Source: CANLBN01 sp050298695 (GTDB taxonomy: Bacteria; Pseudomonadota; Gammaproteobacteria; Pseudomonadales; Cellvibrionaceae). Taken from it: a stretch of 25,105 nt of DNA. Under the pieces are notes generated by a model. It did not search any database and was not told the origin of the DNA. It saw only the letters and a list, made by a program, of their open reading frames with translations. A program made the position numbers and the translations under genes. The stretch lies in NCBI GenBank assembly GCA_050298695.1, contig JBNKUQ010000043.1:1-25105 (forward strand), given 5' to 3'. Of the stretch, positions 8,339 to 15,063 are shown piece by piece; positions within the stretch are counted from its first letter, which is position 1; every line of letters starts with the position of its first letter.

Positions 8339-8548
8339 TTACTCCTGCGCCTGCTGTTGCCGCAATGTCGTCACCGACTTACCAAACACACCCCAATTAT
8401 CGGTGGGTACCACATCAATCACTACATGAGTGGTTGCCGGGTCTTTGTTCAGTACCTCAACCAACAACTGCGTAGCACCTTCTATTAACTGCCGCTTTTG
8501 TTCGGCACTGACATCTTCATCGGTTACTTTGATATTGACATAGGGCAT
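8339..8548 (-). CDS. 4-oxalocrotonate tautomerase-family protein
   Basis: The product is a 69-residue single-domain tautomerase. Removal of Met would expose Pro1, the catalytic base of the superfamily. The pattern PYVNIKVT...SAEQKRQLIEGATQLLVEVL...TTHVVIDVVPTDNWG fits the subfamily with a C-terminal NWG motif. Counting from Pro1, positions 11 and 39, which are Arg in classical 4-OT, are Asp and Thr here, so the classical dicarboxylate substrate is unlikely. The gene starts inside the end of the DsbA-like gene (25-base overlap) and has a strong AGGAGG 8 bases before the ATG, indicating coupled but efficient re-initiation. The product is cytoplasmic; substrate unknown. Confidence 0.88.
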   Translation of the reverse strand: MPYVNIKVTDEDVSAEQKRQLIEGATQLLVEVLNKDPATTHVVIDVVPTDNWGVFGKSVTTLRQQQAQE

Positions 8549-9225
8549 GATATGGCCTCCTCTATTGGCTTATTGGCCGAGTCTTCGGCCAGGAATTCGG
8601 ATCGGATCAGCTGCTCGAAAAAATCCGTTGAGTTCGACCCGCTAACAAAGCGGTTTTCATTAAAAATAAACGCGGGTACCGAGCGGACTTGATAGCGGCC
8701 AACGCGCTCGGACAAATTCAATAACTGCCGACCAGACGCGTCCGATACCAATACCTGATCAACAGCCTCCCCATCAAAACCAATAGGCTTGGCGACCTTT
8801 TTCAGCACAGCCCTATCACTGATATTTTCACCCTCCACATGATAAGCCTGTAGCAGGGCCTGGTGCATCCGGCGCTGCACGCCAATAGTTTCGGCGGCCA
8901 GTATCAAACGGTGAGCCATGGCCGTATTGTAGTAACGGGTGCGCTTGCTGAAGTCAATTATCACACCCACCTCCTCAGTCTTTTTCAGCAACTGTTCGCG
9001 GTAGGTCATGGCCTCGGCCAGACGCCACTGGTTGCGCTGGCAGAGGTGCTCGGTGATGTCCACACCCTGAGAATCCAGCCCAGGATTAAGCTGAAATGGC
9101 AGATAATAAAAATCCACCGACATCGTGTGTAAAATCCTGTCCAGCGCTTGGCTGATATTGTGATAACCAATATGGCACCAGGAGCAAACCACGTCATGAA
9201 TCATTTCAATCTTCAGCGTTTGCAT
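8524..9225 (-). CDS. DsbA-family (FrnE-like) thioredoxin-fold oxidoreductase
   Basis: This 233-residue cytoplasmic protein has no signal peptide. The thioredoxin fold opens with KIEMIHDVVCSWCHIG, giving a redox CxxC (C14-S-W-C17). An all-helical insertion follows (about 55-160), including YNTAMAHRLILAAE. The cis-proline loop is RSVPAFIF, with P184, then FVSG. This is the arrangement of FrnE/2-hydroxychromene-2-carboxylate isomerase-like proteins, which act as disulfide oxidoreductases or glutathione-dependent isomerases. Keeping both cysteines argues for redox chemistry. The ATG is preceded by AGGAGA and lies within the end of the NTF2-like gene (20-base overlap). Its position beside a GST suggests a shared thiol-dependent pathway; this is inference. 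Confidence 0.85.
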   Translation of the reverse strand: MQTLKIEMIHDVVCSWCHIGYHNISQALDRILHTMSVDFYYLPFQLNPGLDSQGVDITEHLCQRNQWRLAEAMTYREQLLKKTEEVGVIIDFSKRTRYYNTAMAHRLILAAETIGVQRRMHQALLQAYHVEGENISDRAVLKKVAKPIGFDGEAVDQVLVSDASGRQLLNLSERVGRYQVRSVPAFIFNENRFVSGSNSTDFFEQLIRSEFLAEDSANKPIEEAISCPMSISK

Positions 9226-9583
9226 TGGTCTCTCCTGCTTTTAGCGCATACATTTTGTTCACAATTTTCCAGGCACCCTCTTCCTTCAAAAATCCCAGAT
9301 AGTCAATAAAATGCCCGTGAGGTAACGGGCAATTCACTTTGACCATGGCCTGGTCGCCTTCGAGTTCCAGCCAGATTATCCGGTAATCCCAGTGATGCCC
9401 GATGGCATCAGGGATGGGCCTGTTCGACACATCAGCCAGCCACGTCTGACAGATTCGCCGCAGCCCCGGCGCTTTCAATACACAATCGTCTTCAAACAAT
9501 GTTGCAAGGCGGGAAACATCACCGTAATGCAAACCGGCAAAATAGGTCTCCACCATCGCCTTTATTTCTACCTCATCAGTCAT
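9206..9583 (-). CDS. NTF2-like / putative lumazine-binding-type protein
   Basis: The product is 125 residues from the ATG at 9583, which has GAGG six bases upstream. An in-frame GTG at 9595 would add four residues and is less likely. The cone-shaped NTF2 fold is indicated by VEIKAMVETYFAGLHYGDVSRLATLFEDDCVLKAPG at the start and by AMVKVNCPLPHGHFIDYLGFLKEEGAWKIVNKMYA at the end. That C-terminal pattern is typical of the NTF2/'putative lumazine-binding' family. Such proteins are small-molecule binding or isomerase-like scaffolds with no single function. The gene is 14 bases after the GST stop and overlaps the next gene, so it belongs to the same transcript. Confidence 0.8.
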   Translation of the reverse strand: MTDEVEIKAMVETYFAGLHYGDVSRLATLFEDDCVLKAPGLRRICQTWLADVSNRPIPDAIGHHWDYRIIWLELEGDQAMVKVNCPLPHGHFIDYLGFLKEEGAWKIVNKMYALKAGETNANAED

Positions 9584-9597
9584 GGCACGCCTCACAT

Positions 9598-10209
9598 TCA
9601 GGCAGCAGCACTGTAATCATTTTCCCGCTGCAATGCCTTCTGGAAGCTATCGCGGGCAATGATACTGTCGATCATTCGCCGCGCACTTGGGCCAATAACA
9701 ATATCCACCGGAAAGAACTGGCCCCAGCGGGAATAGACCGCCAGTAGAAAATCCGCCGGTGATGGCGATTCACCGCCCAGATAGGTTTTACCCTGAAGTT
9801 TTGTCTCCACCGCCGCCCACAGTTTATTGATGACGTTAGCCGCCGCCACGAAGGACTGCTGTTTGCCCTCAGAGTTGGTAATATTGGCGTCGGTAAAAAA
9901 CAACCTACTGTAAGCTGGGTGCATGGAGGCATTGGCGAACATCATGTTCTCAATGGCCCGCTGACGTGCTTCACCATTACGGGCAATAAGCCTGTTGTCG
10001 TGTTTATCCAATAAATACAGCAGAATAGGCACACCCTCATTCAGCACTCGCTGCTGATCAATCAACACTGGCACTGTACCGGCGGGGTTGAGCTCCTCAA
10101 AATTTTCCGCATCCTGTTTTTGGATCAATGTAACAGGCTGATTTAATTCGTTGAGAATAGATTGTGTCGCCAGGGAGCAGGCACCGGGAAGAAAATATAG
10201 TGTGTACAT
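9598..10209 (-). CDS. Glutathione S-transferase, beta-class-like
   Basis: The product is 203 residues from the ATG at 10209, preceded by GAGG. A longer reading frame to 10263 adds 18 residues unlike any GST start. The N-terminal thioredoxin-like domain reads MYTLYFLPGACSLATQSIL. C11 in PGACS is the residue that contacts glutathione in bacterial beta-class enzymes. The GSH-binding NPAGTVPVL loop and the EGVPILLYLL segment are intact. The all-helical C-terminal domain contains YLGGESPSPADFLLAVYSRW, the conserved N-capping box region. It conjugates or isomerises electrophiles using glutathione in the cytoplasm. It is the first gene of the operon divergent from the LysR gene and so probably directly controlled by it. 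Confidence 0.9.
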   Translation of the reverse strand: MYTLYFLPGACSLATQSILNELNQPVTLIQKQDAENFEELNPAGTVPVLIDQQRVLNEGVPILLYLLDKHDNRLIARNGEARQRAIENMMFANASMHPAYSRLFFTDANITNSEGKQQSFVAAANVINKLWAAVETKLQGKTYLGGESPSPADFLLAVYSRWGQFFPVDIVIGPSARRMIDSIIARDSFQKALQRENDYSAAA

Positions 10210-10293
10210 AGTAAGCCTCGTTATGCTTCGGGATGAAGTGCATACAGTGGGGCCAGTTTGCACAGCTTGTGGAAATTAATAAATGGCAATAAT

Positions 10294-10310
10294 GTTGATA
10301 CACTATCAAC
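10294..10310. promoter_or_regulatory. Candidate LysR operator (T-N11-A palindrome)
   Basis: GTTGATACACTATCAAC is a perfect 7-bp inverted repeat with a 3-base centre. It contains the T-N11-A spacing of LysR-type binding boxes. It lies in the 144-base gap between the divergent GST and lysR starts, about 84 bases from the GST ATG and 43 from the lysR ATG. That is the usual place for a regulator that controls both itself and the divergent operon. Confidence 0.65.
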
Positions 10311-10353
10311 ATATTGGAAACTGTCATCTCAACAACTTCAGGATAACCGCCCT

Positions 10354-11235
10354 ATGGATAAACTTCGCGCCATTAAACTGTTCGTGCGGGTGGTCGACGC
10401 CGGCAGTTTTACCGCTGTAGCTGATGAACTGAACGTCACCACATCGATGATCAGCAAGGAGATTCGTCGTCTGGAGGAAGAGCTGGGCGTCCGCCTGCTG
10501 CACCGTTCCACCCGTGGACAGCAGTTAACCCCCATTGGCGAAGGCTACCTGAAACGCTGCCGCGAGCTGCTGATCACCATGGACGACGCCGACGCCTACG
10601 TGCAACATATGCAGTTAAACCCCAAGGGCAAGCTGCGTATTAACGCTCCCATGGCCCTTGGCATTACTGACCTGCCGCGCATGTTTTCTGCTTACATGAA
10701 GGCCTACCCGGATATCGAACTGGATATTCATCTGGGCGACGAAAGTCTGGATCTGATCGAGCATGGTTTCGATCTGGGTTTCAGGGCATCCAGCCAGCAG
10801 TTTGACTCCAGCTACATCGGCAAACCCCTCACCCGGTTCCAGTACCAGGTTTGCGTCTCACCGGATTACCTGGCAACCCACACCAGAATCAGCAAAGTGG
10901 CTGACCTTCACCACCACAACTGTTTTGTCTACAGCTATTTTCGCACCGGCAACCACTGGCCGTTGAACGACGGCATCTCGATTGCTGGCACACTCAAAGT
11001 CAACAGCACCTTGTTTATGCGCCAGACCATTGAAGACGGTCTGGGCATTGGTTTCCTCCCCAGCTTTGTCGCCAGAGAAGGCCTCCGCAACGGCAAGCTA
11101 AAAGAGATTCTTCCCAAGGCAAAGCGCCCGGAGCTTACCCTGTATGCCCTTTATCCCAATCGCCAATTTGTGCAGCCCAAGCTGTTAAGCTGTATTGCAT
11201 TTATGCAGGCGTGGTTTGAAGGAAAAACACCATGA
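10354..11235 (+). CDS. LysR-family transcriptional regulator
   Basis: The product is 293 residues from the ATG at 10354, with AGGATA about 10 bases upstream; an upstream in-frame ATG at 10258 would add 32 residues before the canonical start. A winged helix-turn-helix occupies about 1-60 (MDKLRAIKLFVRVVDAGSFT, then ADELNVTTSMISKEIRRLEEELGVRLLHR). The periplasmic-binding-protein-like effector domain covers about 88-290. The sequence style (FVRVVDAGSF, STRGQQLTPIGE) is that of the DmlR/CrgA-type LysR branch. It is divergent from the GST operon and is the likely effector-responsive regulator of it. The effector is unknown; an electrophile or nitro compound is a guess from the operon. Its TGA overlaps the ATG of a small broken reading frame. 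Confidence 0.9.
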   Translation: MDKLRAIKLFVRVVDAGSFTAVADELNVTTSMISKEIRRLEEELGVRLLHRSTRGQQLTPIGEGYLKRCRELLITMDDADAYVQHMQLNPKGKLRINAPMALGITDLPRMFSAYMKAYPDIELDIHLGDESLDLIEHGFDLGFRASSQQFDSSYIGKPLTRFQYQVCVSPDYLATHTRISKVADLHHHNCFVYSYFRTGNHWPLNDGISIAGTLKVNSTLFMRQTIEDGLGIGFLPSFVAREGLRNGKLKEILPKAKRPELTLYALYPNRQFVQPKLLSCIAFMQAWFEGKTP

Positions 11236-11399
11236 CAATTTACAATGCGATCATTCAGCGATATCGCAACTCTCATCCAGAATGATATTGCGATGATTGT
11301 GGTGATAACTATTTCGGCCGTAGGGAACATCAAGATGCTGTATACACTTTTCACCAGAAAAATGCTTTTGATTGCTCCAACGGTTTACACCGCGGCTAA
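11232..11399 (+). pseudogene. Possible small gene interrupted by an in-frame TGA
   Basis: An ATG overlapping the lysR stop as ATGA opens a frame of 17 codons (MTIYNAIIQRYRNSHPE) ending at TGA 11283-11285. The same frame then stays open for 37 codons to TAA 11397-11399, including YCDDCGDNYFGRREHQ and later Cys, His and aromatic residues. The amino-acid make-up looks protein-like, with a CxxC. A CGA-to-TGA change or similar in a former 55-residue coupled gene would explain it. Chance is quite possible because both parts are short. Confidence 0.3.
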
Positions 11400-11614
11400 A
11401 CCACCTGCTGACGCTGCCACAATTGCCGCTGGGAGCTACCTTCTAACCTGAGCTGTCCGCTCCATACTATGCATAGGCGTTTGTGAAGCCGAACAAACAA
11501 ACTCTGGCACAATTGTGGCCCTGATTCGGCGGTCAACTTCCCTATTGATGATGTAGATTTCAATATTAATTGAATTGTCTTTTTTATTTTAAATTAATGC
11601 GATAATAATTTCTG
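11400..11614. other. Intergenic sequence between lysR and guaA, no gene recognised
   Basis: Together with the doubtful frame before it, this makes a gene-poor stretch of about 380 bases. TTCAAT (11559-11564) and ATTGAA (11569-11574) form a small AT-rich hairpin, followed five bases later by six Ts (11580-11585). This may be a weak terminator for plus-strand transcription from lysR. Base composition falls from GC-rich to AT-rich across the gap, marking the right edge of the accessory block. Confidence 0.4.
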
Positions 11615-13192
11615 TCACTCCCATTCAATCGTCGCCGGGGGTTTGCTCGACACATCGTAGGCAACTCGAGAAATACCGGATATCTCATTAATAATTCGAT
11701 TGGATACTTTTTCTAGGAGGTCGTAAGGTAAGTGCGCCCAGCGTGCCGTCATAAAATCGATAGTTTCGACCGCTCGCAAACTAACAACCCATTCATAACG
11801 ACGCGCATCACCAACAACACCCACCGATTTAACCGGTAAAAACACGACAAAGGCCTGACTCACTTTTTGATACCAGTCGGCTTTGTGTAGTTCTTCAATA
11901 AAAATAGCATCGGCTTCACGCAGTAAATCTGCATATTCTTTTTTAACTTCACCGAGAATACGCACCCCCAATCCTGGGCCAGGAAAGGGATGGCGATAAA
12001 CCATGGAATGTGGCAAACCTAAGGCCACCCCAATTTTGCGCACTTCATCTTTGAACAGTTCACGAAGTGGCTCAACGAGTTTTAGTTTCATATCCTCGGG
12101 CAAGCCGCCGACATTATGGTGAGATTTAATCACGTGCGCCTTACCTGTTTTAGACGCAGCAGATTCAATGACATCAGGATAAATGGTGCCTTGAGCTAGC
12201 CAATTTACCTCTTGTATTTTATGCGCTTCTTCATCAAAGATATCGATAAAAGTATTGCCAATAATTTTACGCTTTTCTTCTGGATCACTAATACCTTTTA
12301 ATTTATTCAGAAAAGTATTTTCTGCATCGGCACGAATCACTTTAATCCCCATGTTTTCAGCGAACATTTCCATCACTTGGTCGCCTTCATTTTTGCGCAA
12401 CAATCCATTGTCGACAAAAACACAGGTAAGCTGATCACCAATAGCTTTGTGCAATAAGGCCGCAACGACTGAGGAGTCGACCCCGCCAGACAAACCTAAC
12501 AATACTTTTTCATTACCCACTTGCTCGCGAATTCTAAAGACCGCATCATCGATAATATTTTCCGCAGTCCACAGTGCTTTACATCCACAGAAATTAAGAA
12601 CAAATTTTTCAAAAAGCGCTTGCCCTTGCAAGGTATGAGTAACTTCTGGATGAAATTGTACGCCATAAAATTGCTTTTCTTCCCACGCCATAGCTGCAAT
12701 TGGGCAAGAACCGGTTGATGCCATCAACGTAAACTCTGCTGGCATCTGGCTCACTTTATCGCCGTGGCTCATCCACACATCTAAGTAAGCACCTTCGCTG
12801 CTGGATGTGCGATCATTCAAACCGGCCAGTAAACCCGTATCGTTTTCTACTTTTACCTCAGCATAACCAAACTCATGCACTGCCGATGTCGACACTGCAC
12901 CACCCAATTGCTCGGCCATGGTCTGCATACCATAACAAATACCTAAAACAGGTATTCCAAGCTCAAAAACAAGTTGTGGTGCTCGCGGTGATGCACCCGC
13001 AGTTACTGACTCTGGACCACCGGAAAGGATAATGCCCTTGGGTGCAAATTCTCGCAGTTCTTGCTCGGTCATATCATAGGGGCGGATTTCAGAGAACACG
13101 CCAATTTCACGAATGCGGCGCGCAATTAATTGCGTGTATTGAGAGCCAAAATCAATAATAAGAATGCGTTCGGAGTGAATATCTTGAGTCAT
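11615..13192 (-). CDS. guaA: GMP synthase (glutamine-hydrolysing)
   Basis: The product is 525 residues, the same as the E. coli enzyme. It converts XMP, ATP and glutamine to GMP. The N-terminal class I amidotransferase domain has the nucleophile C86 in GICYGMQ and its partners H181 and E183 (FHPEV). The ATP-pyrophosphatase domain begins at about 205 with the P-loop LSGGVDSS (S235-S241). The C-terminal dimerisation domain ends RVAYDVSSKPPATIEWE, matching the family terminus. The ATG at 13192 gives MTQDIHSERILIIDFGSQ, as in relatives; an upstream TTG at 13225 is less likely. It lies 74 bases after guaB, with a strong hairpin in the gap. Confidence 0.97.
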   Translation of the reverse strand: MTQDIHSERILIIDFGSQYTQLIARRIREIGVFSEIRPYDMTEQELREFAPKGIILSGGPESVTAGASPRAPQLVFELGIPVLGICYGMQTMAEQLGGAVSTSAVHEFGYAEVKVENDTGLLAGLNDRTSSSEGAYLDVWMSHGDKVSQMPAEFTLMASTGSCPIAAMAWEEKQFYGVQFHPEVTHTLQGQALFEKFVLNFCGCKALWTAENIIDDAVFRIREQVGNEKVLLGLSGGVDSSVVAALLHKAIGDQLTCVFVDNGLLRKNEGDQVMEMFAENMGIKVIRADAENTFLNKLKGISDPEEKRKIIGNTFIDIFDEEAHKIQEVNWLAQGTIYPDVIESAASKTGKAHVIKSHHNVGGLPEDMKLKLVEPLRELFKDEVRKIGVALGLPHSMVYRHPFPGPGLGVRILGEVKKEYADLLREADAIFIEELHKADWYQKVSQAFVVFLPVKSVGVVGDARRYEWVVSLRAVETIDFMTARWAHLPYDLLEKVSNRIINEISGISRVAYDVSSKPPATIEWE

Positions 13193-13222
13193 GAGAGGAA
13201 TCGCTTTAAATAATAGGCTAAG

Positions 13223-13248
13223 CAACCAACAGTGTTTACTGTTGGTTG
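13223..13248 (-). other. Intercistronic hairpin between guaB and guaA
   Basis: CAACCAACAG (13223-13232) and CTGTTGGTTG (13239-13248) form a perfect 10-bp stem with a 6-base loop. On the minus strand no T-run follows, so it is not a classic terminator. It could stabilise the upstream guaB message, mark an RNA-processing site, or tune guaA expression relative to guaB. Confidence 0.6.
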
Positions 13249-13266
13249 TCGATGTTTCGTGATTAG

Positions 13267-14733
13267 TTAACGAATTGGGTAATTCGGTGCTTCTTTGGTT
13301 ATCTGCACATCATGGACATGGCTTTCGCCCATACCCGCTGATGTCACGCGAACAAATTCAGGACGAGTGCGCATGGTATCGATATCAATAGAGCCGGTAT
13401 AACCCATTGCTGAGCGCAAACCACCCATTAATTGATGAACAATGGCAGAAATGGGGCCTTTGTAGGGAACGCGCCCTTCAATACCCTCAGGAACCAGTTT
13501 TTCAACCGCACTGCCTTCTTGAAAATAGCGGTCAGAAGAACCTTGGGTTTTAGCCATTGCACCTAAAGACCCCATACCTCGATAAGATTTGTAAGTCCGC
13601 CCTTGGTAGAGTTCAACTTCTCCTGGCGCCTCTTCGGTACCCGCAAACATGGAGCCCATCATAATGGCATGGGCACCGGCTACAATCGCTTTGGCGATAT
13701 CGCCAGAAAAGCGAATACCACCATCAGCGATGACTGGCACGCCAGAGCCAGCAAGCGCAGTAGCAACATTGGCCACGGCAGAGATTTGCGGTACGCCAAC
13801 ACCACTAACAATACGAGTAGTACAGATAGAGCCGGGGCCTATTCCTACTTTAACAGCATCAGCGCCTGCATCCACAAGGGCTTTGGCGGCTTCTACAGTT
13901 GCAATATTACCGCCAATCACCTGAATATGAGGGTAAGCTTGCTTAATTTTACGCACACGGTCTATCACATTTTTGGAGTGGCCATGGGCTGTATCAACAA
14001 CCAATACATCGACACCAGCCGCAACGAGTGCTTCGACTCTATCATCGGTATCGGGGCTGGTGCCCACAGAAGCACCTACACGCAAACGCCCTTCGGGATC
14101 TTTACACGCGTTGGGGTAACGCTCAGCTTTGTTAATATCTTTCACGGTGATCAATCCGCAAAGATCGAAGTTTTCGTTAACCACCAACACTTTTTCAATT
14201 CGATGCTTGTGTAAGAGCTCGCGAACATCAGCAGGCTCTGCCCCCTCTTTAACGGTAACCAGTTTGTCTTTACCGGTCATAATGCTGGCAACTTTGGCGT
14301 CGAGATTGGTTTCGAAACGCACATCACGCCCGGTGACAATCCCGACCAGTTCTCCATTCTCAAGCACGGGAACACCCGAGATATTATTTTGCTGGGTAAG
14401 CGCTATCAACTCTTTAATCGTTGCATTAGAGTCGATGGTAATAGGATCTTTAACAACACCCGCTTCGAACTTTTTCACTGCGCGAACTTGTCCTGCTTGT
14501 TCGGCAATTGACATACTCTTATGGATGACACCAATCCCACCTTCTTGAGCTAACGCAATCGCCAAGCCAGACTCCGTCACGGTATCCATTGCGGCAGAAA
14601 CGAGGGGAATATTGAGGTAAATTTCTCGAGTTAACTGCGTGCGTAGGGAGACATCTTTAGCGGTAATGTCGGAGTAACCGGGAACCAATAGCACATCATC
14701 AAAGGTCAGTGCTTCTTCGCGTATTCGCAGCAT
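13267..14733 (-). CDS. guaB: IMP dehydrogenase
   Basis: The product is 488 residues from the ATG at 14733, equal to E. coli GuaB and starting MLRIREEALTFDDVLLVPG. A second ATG two codons upstream sits too close to GGAT. It oxidises IMP to XMP with NAD+, the committed step to guanine nucleotides. The TIM barrel is interrupted by a CBS-domain pair at about 93-203. Catalytic C304 lies in GPGSICTTR. The phosphate and flap regions VIADGGIRFSGD and YRGMGSLGAM are intact. The gene is transcribed toward guaA. Its upstream gap of about 330 bases holds a good sigma70 promoter and a REPIN-like repeat. Confidence 0.97.
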   Translation of the reverse strand: MLRIREEALTFDDVLLVPGYSDITAKDVSLRTQLTREIYLNIPLVSAAMDTVTESGLAIALAQEGGIGVIHKSMSIAEQAGQVRAVKKFEAGVVKDPITIDSNATIKELIALTQQNNISGVPVLENGELVGIVTGRDVRFETNLDAKVASIMTGKDKLVTVKEGAEPADVRELLHKHRIEKVLVVNENFDLCGLITVKDINKAERYPNACKDPEGRLRVGASVGTSPDTDDRVEALVAAGVDVLVVDTAHGHSKNVIDRVRKIKQAYPHIQVIGGNIATVEAAKALVDAGADAVKVGIGPGSICTTRIVSGVGVPQISAVANVATALAGSGVPVIADGGIRFSGDIAKAIVAGAHAIMMGSMFAGTEEAPGEVELYQGRTYKSYRGMGSLGAMAKTQGSSDRYFQEGSAVEKLVPEGIEGRVPYKGPISAIVHQLMGGLRSAMGYTGSIDIDTMRTRPEFVRVTSAGMGESHVHDVQITKEAPNYPIR

Positions 14734-14796
14734 GGGCATTCAATCCAGTTGGTCACACGAGTTAAAACCACTCTCGCATGTTAGAAAAAGCGGGCA

Positions 14797-14825
14797 ATTA
14801 TAAACTTTTCAACAACGCGGGTAAA
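14797..14825 (-). promoter_or_regulatory. guaB promoter
   Basis: On the minus strand, TTTACC (-35, 14820-14825) and a perfect TATAAT (-10, 14797-14802) are separated by exactly 17 bases. The bases after the -10 run TGCCCGC, a GC-rich discriminator of the kind seen at stringently controlled, growth-rate-regulated promoters. E. coli guaBA is known to be regulated that way. The site is about 64 bases upstream of the guaB ATG. Confidence 0.7.
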
Positions 14826-14870
14826 TGATACTGGAGTCATTAAACCGAATTATTACAAGTGCATAAGCTA

Positions 14871-15023
14871 ACTCGTTCCTACGCTCTGCGTGGGAATGTA
14901 TATCTGACTAATCGTTTGCGCTAAATTCAAAACTGACTAACTTTAAGCAATAAGTTTGTAACTTTTGCTATCGGCAAGCACTGGACGAAGGTATGCATTC
15001 CCACGCAGAGCGTGGGAACGAGT
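14871..15023. repeat. REPIN-like element: two inverted hairpin repeats
   Basis: Two 31-base copies lie in opposite orientation at 14871-14901 and 14993-15023, and match at 29 of 31 positions. Each is itself a hairpin: TTCCCACGC, three bases, then GCGTGGGAA in the right copy, with one mismatch in the left copy. About 91 unrelated bases lie between them. Paired inverted REP sequences of this form are called REPINs and are mobilised by RAYT transposases; none is in the window. The element occupies much of the guaB-xseA divergent gap and accounts for a spurious N-terminal extension (AFPRRAWERV) in the xseA frame. Confidence 0.75.
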
Positions 15024-15063
15024 AACACTTCCTTTTGTTATGTTAGGGATTTATCATGCGCCC

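Noticed and set aside
11283..11285. Selenocysteine codon in the small frame after lysR
   Set aside because: No clear stem-loop immediately after the TGA and no known selenoprotein motif; simple decay or chance is more likely.
11245..11451. Open frame of 68 codons downstream of lysR (+)
   Set aside because: No ribosome site and hydrophobic, low-information composition; the ATGA-coupled frame in another phase looks more protein-like, and neither is secure.
13603..14214. Plus-strand open frame of 203 codons opposite guaB
   Set aside because: Antisense shadow of a clear IMP dehydrogenase; no ribosome site or recognisable domain.
14965..15063. N-terminal extension of XseA
   Set aside because: It begins at TTG, runs through the REPIN-like hairpin and does not match XseA starts; homology begins at the ATG at 15064.
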